Shown here: positions 22,470 through 34,530 of the stretch, one piece after another
How the letters are laid out: each line of letters opens with the position of its first letter
Position numbering within the stretch: the first letter of the stretch is position 1
Position numbers and translations under genes: made by a program
Assembly: GCA_029844215.1 (NCBI GenBank)
Contig: CM056738.1
Coordinates: 43,970,388 to 44,034,387 of the forward strand
Length of the DNA: 64,000 bases
From: Przewalskia tangutica
Lineage: Eukaryota > Streptophyta > Magnoliopsida > Solanales > Solanaceae
Direction: 5' to 3'
The notes under the pieces: generated by a model
Databases searched by the model: none
What the model saw: the letters and a program-made list of their open reading frames with translations, nothing else
What the model was told of the DNA's origin: nothing

Positions 22470-25400
22470 TGTCACGACCGAACCGGGCGTGGATCGTGCC
22501 TTACCGGGCACCCAGTAGACATACATCAGTGTCGGCGGAACATAAAACAAGACATGAAATAACAAGAAGTGTAAAGCGATGTCTGAGAAAACTTGCCGCC
22601 CGGCGTATATATAAATCAACTTAAAACCGAACGATTTACATCCCATTACAACTCGCCACAGCATTACTCTGCACCTCAAGAATGATATGACAACAATGGC
22701 GGGACGGGGCCGCCATACCCACGAATGTAAATACCTACAACGACGGGGACTATACCACCGATAAGCCTCGAGAAACGGAGCTTCCCAACGCTGAATGCGA
22801 TCCTAAGAGCGAGGATCAACACCGTGTACCTACATGCGGCATGAACGCGGCCGAAGGAGTCGATCTAACAGTACCAAGTATGTGGCGAAAAATCGTAAAT
22901 GAAATCATAGTAGTCTATATAAAGCAGAGACATGTATGATAACCAAACTACGATTCACAATAAATAGCGATCGTGTCAAGTCGGGACTCGCGCCTCAAAG
23001 TCATCACTCAAATATCACTATGGGTCTCACGCCCATAACATCAATCATGCCCGTGGAATACCTTCCGCCACGCCGGCGATATGATATCAAAGCACCAAGG
23101 AATACACATGAACACGGGTCCCACCTGTCATAATAAAACCGTCTGGGGTAAGTACGAAGGCATAGCGACTACTAACACCCAGCGGTACTAACAAGGTCAT
23201 AAAGCGTATAATGAGATATGTCTAGACCGCCACATGATCGAAGGCCGCCACACGCGCGGTATCAAATGTACGCGCGTCTAGCCCAGAACTTCCCGCACTC
23301 GCGTAGGCCAACCTCATAGGCCGCGTGAGGTATTCCTCGCGTCGGTAGCTACTCCCCGGCGTCCGCTGGACTCGCGATCCGCGTAGCCACATGCACGCGT
23401 GACCATAAAGGCGCCGCACTAACACGGAACTCGTAGCTCGCATAGGTCCGGGACCGCGTGAGGTATTCTCGAATCATGGTCCTGCATCACCGAGATATAC
23501 CGCGTCGGAGGCGACTTAACCTCGGGATCATGTCAAGGTGAGTGGTACAATACCAACATAACGGTGATCGTTAAACAACTTAAGCGCAATCGAGGAAACC
23601 CTTTACACAATCATTACAAGATACTAACACGTAGCATCCTAACATGTTTACTTATCAAATCAACAAGAAAGTATTACAAGACTATCACAAACCAACACAA
23701 TCAAGTTATTCACACAAGGTACTTTCTACTATATGATTAACAAGATCGGGTTTTTATCCCCCAAAGTACTTCATACATTAACTCTTTTTAAAAGATCCGT
23801 TTCTTTCACAAAAGTCACACAATACCCATAGTATAAAAATAGAGTGACTATCTTTTAAGTAAACCCAAACACTTCCTTTTGTAAAATCAAGTAACCATTA
23901 TTTTCCAAACGTTCAAGTTTGCCTAATTTCAAATGCTCAAGTTTCTCATTTTCGAAAGGTTTCGTAGTTCATAGTATTAATCACTTAATGATATAATTCT
24001 CTTTTAAAACCATTTGAGAAACATATGCCTTATATGTGAGTAGGTTATTCTTGTTTATAACAATCTTATAACAACAGCCATGATCTAGGAAATGTAATAT
24101 CATTTTGTCTCATCTTAGCTTCTATGCAGATGGAGGTTTCTACTGGTTTTAATAATACTTAATTAGTCAATGCATTTCCCTTTATTAGCGCTGCTGTGGT
24201 CTGTTCGATACCTATTCTGATTTCCGAAATCAGTAAAACATTATTCCTTTTAAAAACCAAGTACTCATTACTCACGAATGAGGTTTCACACTTTTTTTAC
24301 AAAATTCAGATTAATTCAATTAAGTCAAGTCTCTTATCCTTTAAGATCAATAAATCATTCTTTTTATCTCTCTTAAGCCGTTATACCTAAATTCCCATAA
24401 AGCTAGTATAACTCTTAAGCTTTTAAAACCAAGTATTACTCTTCTGTTAAAAAATGATTCAGTATTCTTTTGAAATACTTCAAGATTATTCAGGCTTAAG
24501 TCAAAAGACATTGCCGTAATTATTATTCAGGCTTAAGTCAAAAGACATTGCCGTAATTATTATTCGATTAACACGTCGTCTCCGTACTATATATATACTT
24601 TAAAATATCATGCTCGAGTATAGGAAGAATCACATACCTCGCGACGATTATCGACTATTAGCAAAACGCTCATGGTATAACCCGCTAGCCTTTTTCACCT
24701 TTCAAGTAGAACATGCTACTAGCAGAACTTTCAAACTATAAAGGTTATACAAGTCTATCAAAGTCAAGACTACTCGGTAGAATAAATCTAGATAAAATAT
24801 TCTACGGAAAATTGGCGTGACTTCCCTGCAGTCAAACTTCACAAGTCTCATCTATGTAAGTACAATTCATTACCCTTCTTATATACCTTCCTTGTATACA
24901 ACTTATACTTAATTCTTATACTTCAATAGTATGTAAACTCAATTACAATAGGGAGACAAGATAATTACCTCGGTAAGCCCATAATTATCCAAGTTAAATG
25001 TCGGTCCTGAGCAACGTTTAGCTCCTACTCTGGGCGCTCCAACCCGCTCCAAACAACCCTTAGAAGTTCTACGCAACTTCTACAATATACTTCAACCGGC
25101 TATGAAGATTTCCTTAGGATTTCGTTTTTAGACAAAAAGGACATAAGGTAGTATTTCTGGGCTTTACGTATAGAGGTATCTTTGGAATACTACAAGGTAT
25201 AAGGCTAAGGTATTTTGGTATAGTAACAATACTTGGAGAGTATTTTCTACCAAGGTGGGGGTGTATTTTTCGAGAACAACTAGGCAAGGAGGGGGGGTAC
25301 CCCTCGGCTTAGCACCACTAGGAGGGGGGGTGTGTCTCGGCCACACCACAAGGAGGGGGAGGTGACAACTCTCGGCCAAAGGGGCCTCACGAAATGGGGG

Positions 25401-25868
25401 AGGGACTTTCAAGACTAAGGAAGTGAGGAGTGGATGAAGAACTCTTCACAATGGGGGTATTTATAGGAAACAAGGGCCAAGATCATGCCAAGTAGTAGGC
25501 AAGTGTAGGTCAAGATTTGGACAAGTGTGTGGGTCCCACTTGCTCATCTTCCACACAAAATATCTACAAAATATCCTACCAACCCTTGACTCCAAATCGT
25601 CCAAGTTGCCGTCCCACACTCCACCAACTTGAGGGTGACAAGTGTCGCCCTCTCGTTGGTCCAAAACATTTCGTCTCTCGGAAAAATCCGCAAAAATTAA
25701 AAATGACATAGCCGGAATTTTCCCTTCGCAAGTTCTGTAAAACGTTTCGTCGAAAAACGATTCTAATCGGGTGTTGTGCACAAAAATATTTTCGTCCATG
25801 CCTACTTAAAGTTCAAACTTTTCTACGTACGTCCTCACGTACATACTCTGGAAATACGGGGTATAACA
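22470..25868 (-). repeat. 5' LTR (3.40 kb) of the nested gypsy element
   Basis: It is collinear with 16525-19937. The AT-rich half is nearly identical, while the CG-rich block at about 22800-23540 differs by many 1-bp indels. Confidence 0.88.
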
Positions 25869-26236
25869 AAAGTTGCTGACTTGAATTGATCGGAATTCGG
25901 AAAGGCATAACACAAAAATGAATAAATGTACCAACTGGTACAGAATCTGAATGAGTGGTTCACATGGAGTCATATAACTCTCTGTTCTCATCGTTTTGAG
26001 ATTTTACGGGGCTTGATCAGCCACAGCTTAGAAGTTATGACTATTTTAAGATTTGACCATGTTTTAATAAAATTCTGGCGAGACTAGTTACATGTGGCTG
26101 TTTTGCGGATGAATTTGTACTAGTTACCCAAAGTGCCTTCAAATGAAATTTGGTACAGTGAAAGGTCCCCGTGTTACCTTCGTTTCAGCATAAGAAACAC
26201 CTTAGTTTATGTTACGGTTGGAGAGTTATGACTATT

Positions 26237-27609
26237 TGTTAGCGATTTATCCACACGCTTAACGCAAGTGTACGTATCGTTACAAGTAATATAGTCTAGG
26301 TAAGACCGAATATCGTCCTCAAAGACTAGTTTTCAAGTACCGGTTATCTATTTTATGGTATCTATTTGGTTAACGTAATTTGTTTATGTTTTTAGACTAA
26401 TAATTAAAACTAATGCAGGAAATAAACTAATTATGAAAATAAATCAGTTATGATGGAGAATTAGGGCTTCCAAGATCCATAACTATCCGCTCGCTTTAAT
26501 CTTTAATGCAATGATAAAGGTTCTTCTTCTATATTGAGATAGCAGGTTAACTAAGCCGTTTTATATTCCGGTTAGGATATATAAACACTCAACCCCGATG
26601 CAGAACCCTTCTATCTTTCGATGATAAGATTTACCACAAAGGAGGATTAAGAACAATAACCTATTAAACTACACAAGTATCGGGGTACTTTTGTCCACGA
26701 TTTTAACCTATGTTTATTCAACTATAGCATATTCACAATCTCCCCTTTCAGATCTCGATTAGAAATTATATATGTGATGATAATTAGTGATCAATTAATT
26801 ACCAAGCAATCAAAGCAATTATTGAATAAATCTCAACTATATAAAGAAGAAACCAAAACCATGTATTAAATCATAAAACGAGGTTCAAGTGATTCGAATG
26901 GAAAGCCCTAATAAAAGTTTAGCTCTTAGTCATAGTTACGCTAAGAACTAATACAATATCCAACATGAACTGAAATAAAAGCAAAGAAAAAAGAAAGAAA
27001 ATAATACTGAAAAGCCTCCAAAGTTGCCTTGTCTCCTTGAATGGTGTTGTGAAATATTTACAAGATGGTGGAATGATGGATTCTAGAATAAGGTCTAAGG
27101 AGGTATAAAGGATGATCCATTAATGAGAAGGGTTTTAGGGATTATATAGGTTTTGTAGGTTGGAAAAGTGACCTTTTGGACTCTGAAAACGTGTCAAATT
27201 CGGCCCAAAACGTCACAAATCCCGCGTTGGCACCGTGGCCCTGAGATTGGGCGCCACGGCGTTGAAAAATCTGCAACTTTCGAAAAATCGAGAGGCGGTG
27301 CGCGCGATCTTGCCGGTATACTTGCGCGGTAATTGGTAGATTTTTCATCTCTTCGTATTTTTTTCGTCTGGGCTTCGTCTGATTTCTTCTATATTTTTCG
27401 GAACTTCTTAGGCTTTATTCCTTGGCCCTTTTAGTGTGCAATTCCATCTCAAATAAGCTCTTTTTCTCTTCTTTTCGCCATTTCTCCATTTCTGACCGCT
27501 GTGACACAAAAAATAGAAAAACGACCCTAATACTATACTAAACATAAACGAAATGAATAAAATACTAACTAAAAATGACTCAAAAAGTATATATAAAATA
27601 CACCTAATA
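26237..27609 (-). repeat. 3' LTR of the Athila/Tat derivative
   Basis: It starts TGTTAGCGATTTATC and is collinear with 30280-31594, with about 60 extra bases near 27340-27400. The dyad pair cores start at 27233 and 27254. Confidence 0.87.
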
Positions 27610-29511
27610 AATACCCCCAAACATAAACTTTGCTCGCCCTTGAGTAAAGCACTAAACAAAGACAAAACAAAACGAACAAAGACTCTATGAAATAGATCAA
27701 GTAGTTATATCAATGCTTCTTCAAAATCATGGATGAAAGATGGGATAATATGTTAGAACGTATATAGCATGAATAATCAACAATCTAGAATTTCAAGTTA
27801 GCTATTTCGCAAATTTACTTAGATCATGTTCAATGGAAATACAAACACCTAACCTATGCATGTCAATTTCATTCCATCTTTCCCAAATGCTATAGACCTA
27901 TTTACTTGCTATTCTCCACTAATCATAGATATACACATTAAAGATCATCAGAACTTTCAAGGGTTGAAGTGTAGGCTTTGGCAGAGGTAGGTAAAAATAG
28001 ACATTTAGGCTCAATTACGTACTATAAGCATTTTGCATTCAACTCTTTTTCCTTCTTTTTGATTTCCTTTTATTCTCATACCCATTTTCCCCTCTTTTCT
28101 TTTGAGAGAATGAGATATATTATAAATAACAAACACCCCCAAACTTAGGCTTTTGCATATTTTTCATTGGGGTGCATCAAAATTTTCAATTCTTTTTTTT
28201 TTTGTTTCTTTTTCAACACTTTTCATCCCACTAACTTTCAATTATCACTTATGGCACAAATAGGGAATCATAGGGTGTCAACGAAAGATCTTATTTTAGG
28301 CTCAAAGGGGCTGACTAGTGATACAATTTATGTCAGGATATGTAGTGAATAGTCAGAAGGGCTATCAAAGAAATGCCTGAATCATCTCCCTAAACATGTG
28401 CATCTTAACTATTTCGCCTCAAATAACAAGCAAACAGATTTTCTAGACATTTTTCAACCTTTCTTTCCATAACTGACATACATAGGCTAAGCACAAATAT
28501 CCCAAATAATTTAGATGTCATGAATTTTTGGCATATCTAACTTAAGCACACAGATTATCGATTGTAATTCCATTACATTATCCCACTTTATCCACTCAAT
28601 ATCTTTAGCAACTACAACATGCATGATCCATAAAAAAAAAACATGACTCAAAAACACAAAAAACAACACAGAGACAAAAAGAAATTCTTTTTATTGCGTT
28701 CCCGGCTCTCGGCTCTCTCTTTCCCTTTATCCCGTGCCTGGGGAATATATGAATGTCTTTCTCCCGGCTTACTACGATTTCCGGGTGGGAAGAAAGTCAT
28801 TGCCACTCTTTGAGCGAATACGCTCTTGGGCGCGAAGAGCATCTCTCTGTCTATTCAAAGATCAGATCGCTAGTGTTGTTGGTGACATTGGTTCCCCGTC
28901 CCTACTCTCCTATCTCTCTCACCCTGGTTGGGCTCTGGCTTAGTGTGATTAAACTGTGAATCGAGTCAGGAAAAAGAAGTCCAGCTCCAGGCTTTAAAGA
29001 AGAGAAGAAAGACCTGGCTTCAAAGACCATAACAAAATAAGACATCCCCCCAAAACTTAATCGACACATTGTCCCCAATGTGTGAAGACTAAAAAATAGA
29101 GACAACTTACTGACACAACACAGCGGTCATAACGGAGGTATGGAAGGAAAAATTCTGGAATTTGCACTGCGTCTGGACCTCTGAACTTTCGGCGCCGTGG
29201 CCCTGCATTTTGGCGCCACGACACTATCAACGGGAATTTCACTATGAACTTCTGGCGCTGTGGCCCTGCATGTGGGCGTCACGGCGTTGATGACGCCTTT
29301 TCCCTGTTTTCAGCATTTTTGCTCCTTTTTATGTTCGGGGTCCGCTCCTAGTCCACCTGCCATCCAACAACACAAGACAAGAACCCAAGACCGTGAGACT
29401 GTTCAAGACAAAATAAAATAAACTAAAAACAGAAATTGAAATAACTTAATTAATAAATATTGGGTTGCCTCCCAACAAGCGCTGTCTTTAACGTCTTTTA
29501 ACTGGACACAG
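27610..29511 (-). other. 3' untranslated part of the Athila/Tat derivative
   Basis: A polypurine tract lies directly inside the LTR (minus TTTGGGGGTATTT). Blocks here are the reverse complement of 46080-47226 in the related element (the GGGGACAATGTGTGA phrase and the TTGGGGTGCATCA phrase). Two dyad pairs lie at 29195/29216 and 29258/29279. No gene is present. Confidence 0.7.
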
Positions 29512-30115
29512 TTAACCTTTACTAGTGCCCGACGGCTCCTTCTGCGAACTGCTTGCAATCCGCACAGTTATTGTTGCAGGTATCACTTTTCCTATAACAC
29601 CTTTGTCAAACAAGGGCCTCAGATCTAAGATTGCCCCCCAAGTATACAAGACAAACTTGTCTTCTAGGCTCTCTATAAGGTAGGGATCAATGAAACTCCC
29701 TACATCTCTCAGCTTTTGGGGGTGCCCTTGAGGGTATGGACTCTCTGGTCGGGGCTTAGTAATGATAGTTGATGGTATTTCTTCAGCCATGGGTACAGGA
29801 AAAAGGAATTCCAAGGAATCCAAAAAGGCGAAAATTTGGATCTCGGAAACCACATCTTTCTCTACACCAACTATCTCTCCAAACTTCCCACAATGGTGTC
29901 TCTAGGCATATTTTCTTGAGGTGTATTGATCATCCTATCCATTAGCTGCCCTATTTATGTCTCCAAATTGCTGAGGGACACCCTTGTCTCAGCCATAAAC
30001 TGAGCCTGACACTTGGTGAGCCTGAGCAACTCATCTAGATCTTCCTCTAGAACTTGTGGGTTAAGCTGTTGTTGATGACTCCACTGCCCATGATAGTAGT
30101 AGTAGTCCATGTGTC
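29512..30115 (-). pseudogene. Truncated gag fragment of the Athila/Tat derivative
   Basis: The minus strand from about 30110 begins MDYYYYHGQWS and continues into LRLTKCQAQFMAETRVSL, then a stop. This is homologous to the MDYYYQQ start of the relative at 41383. A second open stretch (29853-29512, 113 codons) contains a SPYPQ block resembling the conserved PYPQ that precedes protease in this clade, and ends just before a conserved element end (GTTAAAGACAGCGCT). The capsid part and all of pol are missing. Confidence 0.7.
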
Positions 30116-30279
30116 CTGATTTTTTTTAACACACGAACTTTACCTGTAAAATAAGAAAAAAAAACTGATAAGAAGATGCTCGCAGAACAAGTTAGTTCTT
30201 GGAGCAACCAAATTAGAAATAAAAATAGATAAATCGATATTAAAAGTACACCAATCCCTGGCAACGGCGCCAAAAAACT

Positions 30280-31594
30280 TGTTAGCGATTTATCAACACG
30301 CTTAACGCAAGTGTACGTATAGTTATAAGTAATATAGTCTAGGTAAGACCGAATATCGTCCTCAGAGACTGGTTTTCAAGTACCGGTTATCTATTCTATG
30401 GTATCTATTTGGTTAACGTAATTTGTTTGTGTTTTTAGACTAATAATTAAAACTAATGCAGGAAATAAACTAATTATGAAAATAAATCAGTTATGATGGA
30501 GAATTAGGGCTTCCAAGATCCTCAACTATCTGCTCGCTTTAATCTTTAATGCAATGATAAAGGTTCTTCTTTTATATTGAGATAATAGGTTAACTAAGAC
30601 GTTTTATATTCCGGTTAGGATATATAAACACTCAACCCCGATGCAGAACCCTTCTATCTTTTGATGATAAGATTTACCACAAAAGAGAATTAAGAACAAT
30701 AACCTATTAAACTACACAAGTATCGGGGTACTTTCATCCACGATTTTAAGCTATGTTTATTCAACTATAGCATTTTCACAATATCCCCTTTCTGATCTCG
30801 ATTAGAAATCATATATATGAAGATAATTAGTGATCAATTAATTACCAAGCAATCAAAGCAATTGTTGAATAAATCTCAACTATATAAAGAAGAAACCAAA
30901 ACCATGCATTAAATCATAAAACGAGGTTCAAGTGATTCGAATGGAAAACCCTAATTAAAGTTTAGCTCTTAGCCATAGTCACGCTAAGAACTAATACAAT
31001 CTCCAACATGAACTTAAATAAAAGCAAAGAAAAGAGAAATAAAATAATACTGAAAAACCTCCAAAGTTGTCTTGTCTCCTTGAATGGTGTTGTGAAATAT
31101 TTACAAGATGATGGAATGATGGATTCTAGAATAAGGTCTAAGGAGGTATAAATGATGATCCATTAATGAGAAGGGTTTTAGGGATTATATAGATTTTGTA
31201 GGTAGGAAAAGTTATCCCTTTTGGACTCTGAAAACGTGTCAAATTCGGCCCAAAACGTCAAAAATCTCGTGTCGGCGCCGTGGCCCTGAGATTGGGCGCC
31301 ACGGCGCTGAAAAATCTGCAACTTTCGAAAAAAATCAGAGGGCGGCGCTCCTGCCAGGCGCTGCGGCGCCTGAGGCGGTAATTCCCGGAACTTCTTAGGC
31401 TTCGTTTCTTGGCCCTTTAGTGTGCAATTCCATCTCAAATAAGCTAATTTTCTCTTCTTTTCGTCATTTCTCCATTTCTGACCGTTGTGACACAAAAGAA
31501 AGAAAAACGACCCTAATACTATACTAAACATAAATGAAATGAATAAAATACTAACTAAAATGACTCAAAAAATGTATATACAATACACCTAACA
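30280..31594 (-). repeat. 5' LTR of the Athila/Tat derivative
   Basis: It ends CACCTAACA. Dyad pair cores start at 31278 and 31299 (21 bp apart), with a second, weaker pair near 31340 and 31361. Confidence 0.87.
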
Positions 31595-31689
31595 CTATTA
31601 CAGGTATGAAGGGCAGAATGTTGAAAAAAAGAATATCATTTATTTGACCTTCTAAAAATACAAAGTGAATACGTGTTCACTAAAAAATA

Positions 31690-31855
31690 AATATATGTAA
31701 ATGCATCGGATCGGGCTGCACGACGCAATAAATATGTAAATGCATCGGATCGGGTTGTACGTCACAATAAATATGTAAATGCATCAGATCGAGTTGTACG
31801 CCGCAACAAAGATATAACTGCATCGAATCAGGTTGTACGTTGCAACAAAGGTAAA
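31690..31855 (+). repeat. Minisatellite in the gypsy LTR, 39-bp period
   Basis: About four units, each with a GCATCGGATCGGGTTG phrase (starts 31703, 31742, 31781, 31820), form an exact 39-bp period. It corresponds in position to the 62-66-bp array at 61265-61700 in the sister LTR. Confidence 0.85.
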
Positions 31856-32530
31856 AAATATGCAAAGGAATACCTTAATTTGTGGTATGGACATAAACAT
31901 GATATTAGTTAAATTAAGAATTTCCTATAAGGAGTTGAGAGAAGATATTGCATACTTGTATGATAAAGGTGTGGTAACCTAATATGTTTTTGCAACATGC
32001 TTATTATGTTATAATGTGATTGTACTTATAATATTGTGAGGTTACTTTGAATTGCAGGGCGAGGTTCTCACTCAGCCCCGGATGGTAGGACTGACTCTTT
32101 TATTTAACATGTTTCAGGAAAACGCGATAGAGGAAAGGCTTCACATAAAGGCTAGCGATCGTCCCGCAGCCTCATTGCCGTACCAAATCCATTGCTTCAG
32201 ACTTGGTGCTTGTCGTGCTTAATATATAATTGAAAGGTTTAGTTTCAATATTTCGGGAAATGCCTGTGTGAGATTGTCTCCTTTCAAACTTGAAATATCC
32301 ACTCTCATTAAGTCTAAATAGAAACAAAGTTTGCACGAGCATGGGCTCGCACTATGATTAATGAAATTCTTAGAAAAATTTCTTTACTTTTATTATTGAT
32401 ACTATTTCCGCATTTAAATACACGTCTGAACTTTGAAATAATGAGAGTTAGATGGTGCTCCTGGAAAGGGATAATTATCCATGTGCCATCACGCCCTAAG
32501 TAAAGTCTTGAGAAAAGTCGGGGCATGACA

Positions 32531-34530
32531 CACCTCCCATTGTCTTAATCCGGGTCTTGGAACCCTCGTACATGTCCTTAATCGCCATGATGTAGGACAT
32601 AAGCACACCTCTAGACTCCAAACATCTCCACAGGACCCCCCGAGGGACATTATAATATGCCTTCTATAAATCAATGAACACCATGTGTAGATCTCTCTTT
32701 TTGTCCATATACTGCTCTAATAACCTCCTGATTGAATAACTTCTATGGTCGATCGCTTGGCATGAATCCAAATTTTTCTCGAATATCAACACATCGCTTC
32801 TCATCCTCATCGCGACCAGCCTCTCCCAGACTTTCATAGTGTGTCTTAGCAACTTGATACCTCTATAATAACTGCAATTCTGAATATCACCCTTGTTCTT
32901 GTACAACAAGACCATTGTACTCCACTTCCATTTCTCTGGCATCTTAGCTATCCTAAAAATGACATTAAACAATCTAGTCAGCCACTATATACCTTCCTCT
33001 CATGTGTTCTTCCCCAAGTCAACCAGGATATTATCTGGCCTGGTCGCTCTTCCCTTCTTCATCTTATGAACCGCTCCCTAACCTCCATAACATTTATGCC
33101 CCTACAATACGTACTAAAAGTCTCTACGACTCTCGAAATTCTCTAACTCCCCCAACACAATATTCATGTCCCCTTCTTTATTCAGAAGTTTATGGAAGTA
33201 CGTCTGCCACATTCGTATAATATATGCTTATTCAGTCAACACTTTGTCATTCTCGTCATTGATGTACTTCACTTGATCCAAATCGTGAGACATCATCTCT
33301 CTCATCTTGGAGAGCCTATATAACTTCATATCCCCATATTCCCACTCGACCTGTTCATACAAGTTCTAAAAATTTATTGTTTTAGATGCAATGAGCTTTA
33401 GCTTCGCTTCCTTCTTCACTGCCTTATACCTCTTATTATTCCTCTTATTGTCCTCCTCATCAACTCTTTCCACTAGCATCGCATAGGAAACCTTCTTGGC
33501 TTCTACTTTTCCTTGGACCTCTCTATTCCACCACTAATCCTCTTTACGTTCACCTGAGTTGTCATTCGAGACCCCTAGCACCTCTCTAGTCGTTTCCCTG
33601 ATGCATTCGACTGTCCTAGTCCATATTCTATCTTCTTTCCCACAACTCCCTAGGCCCCATAGCCACCAATTTCTCATTCTTCTCCTGGGATTTAACCTCC
33701 GTCAGGCCTCCCCATATAATCCTTGGTCGGTCATAAGTAGCCTTCCTCTTTTATTTTCCTTGACCTCTAAGTCCATAACCACAAGCTTATGCTGTGTTGA
33801 AAGATTCTCGTCCGGAATAGCATTGCAGGCATTGCATACACATCTATCACCCTGCCTAAGGAGGAAGTAATCTATCTGGGTCTTAGCTAACACACTCTGG
33901 TAGGTAACCAAGTGTTCCTCCATCTTTCGGAAGCTCGAGTTAGCTATGATCAACTCAAAAGCTTTTGAAAAGCCTAAAAGCGACACTTCTCCCTCATTTC
34001 TATCCCCGAGGCCTAACCTGCCATGCACATCATCATATCCATATGTGAGATAACTCTATGTGACTATTAAAATCTCCTTCTAATACTATTTTCTCCATAT
34101 GTGAGATAACTCTCACAACCTCGTCCAACTCCTCCCATAAGCGTCTTTTGTCCTCTTCCACCAAACCTGCATGCGACTCATATACACTAATTATGTTAAA
34201 AGTAAGCCATCCCAAAACTAGCTTAATGTCCATCATCCTATTATTCACCCTCTTAGCCTCCACTACTTGATCCCTAATTCCCTGTCCACTAAAATGCCTA
34301 CTCCATTCCTACCCCTCGAGTGTCCTGAATACCACAACTTAAACCCATCTACATCCAAAGCCTTAGTTCCTACCTATTTGGTTATCTGAACACAAGCTAC
34401 ATTGATCTTCCTCTTCTTAAGAATCTGCACTAACTCAATCGACTTACCCGTCAAAGTCCCTACGTTCTAAGACCGAACTCTTAACCTAGGATTTCTCCTG
34501 GTCCCCTTACCTCTCCTGCCCCCCGCCCCA
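32531..34530 (-). pseudogene. RTE LINE endonuclease and N-terminal reverse transcriptase
   Basis: The minus strand from about 34490 encodes NVGTLTGKSIELV, the start of an apurinic-type endonuclease domain. It continues through the frame 34263-34033 (VLEGDFNSHI block with the GDFN motif) and 34028-33702 (IDYFLLRQGD and the later endonuclease blocks). Reverse transcriptase N-terminal blocks follow at 32972-32664 (PEKWKWS, KGDIQNCSYYRGI, ending in FIDL). Stops such as TAG where TGG is expected (SWN, TKW) and frameshifts disable it. The catalytic half lies at 14394-15209. Confidence 0.87.

Larger units (their letters stand above)
16525..25868 (-). mobile_element. Ty3/gypsy deletion derivative, Del/Tekay-like (TSD AAAGT)
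   Basis: Two long LTRs (16525-19937 and 22470-25868) flank a 2.5-kb internal region. AAAGT at 16520-16524 and 25869-25873 is the target duplication. Orientation is minus: the primer-binding site is at 22451-22465 beside the right LTR and the polypurine tract at 19938-19961 beside the left one. The internal part retains a gag tail and a decayed integrase, but protease, reverse transcriptase and RNase H are absent, so it is non-autonomous. Parts of the two LTRs are identical over hundreds of bases (18264-18458 against 24196-24390), which suggests a recent insertion. Confidence 0.88.
26237..31594 (-). mobile_element. Athila/Tat-family deletion derivative (TSD CTATT)
   Basis: LTRs at 26237-27609 and 30280-31594 are bounded by CTATT at 26232-26236 and 31595-31599. 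The primer-binding site (30255-30272, minus TGGCGCCGTTGCCAGGG) is tRNA-Asp-like, as in Athila/Tat elements. The internal 2.7 kb keeps the gag leader and the 3' untranslated part of the element at 39960-48462 but no protease, reverse transcriptase or integrase. It would depend on a full-length relative. Paired GC dyads lie in both LTRs and internally. Confidence 0.87.
15215..32530 (+). mobile_element. Ty3/gypsy remnant (near-solo LTR) carrying two nested elements
   Basis: It opens with TGTAAAATTCCG and ends with GGGGCATGACA, bounded by CACCT duplications. Its own sequence, once the elements at 16525-25868 and 26237-31594 are removed, is about 2.6 kb. It is collinear with the 5' LTR at 59734-62353 (same CAC/CCTCCCA..GGTTA block, same hormone-like run of GAGTTAT repeats, same terminal GGGGCRTGACA). 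There is no internal coding region; only a few tens of bases of the 3' internal end with its polypurine tract survive at 15264-15301 and 15354-15392. Confidence 0.85.

Noticed and set aside
18264..24390. Identical 64-codon frames at 18264 and 24196
   Set aside because: Identity reflects the two LTRs of one element, not a conserved gene.
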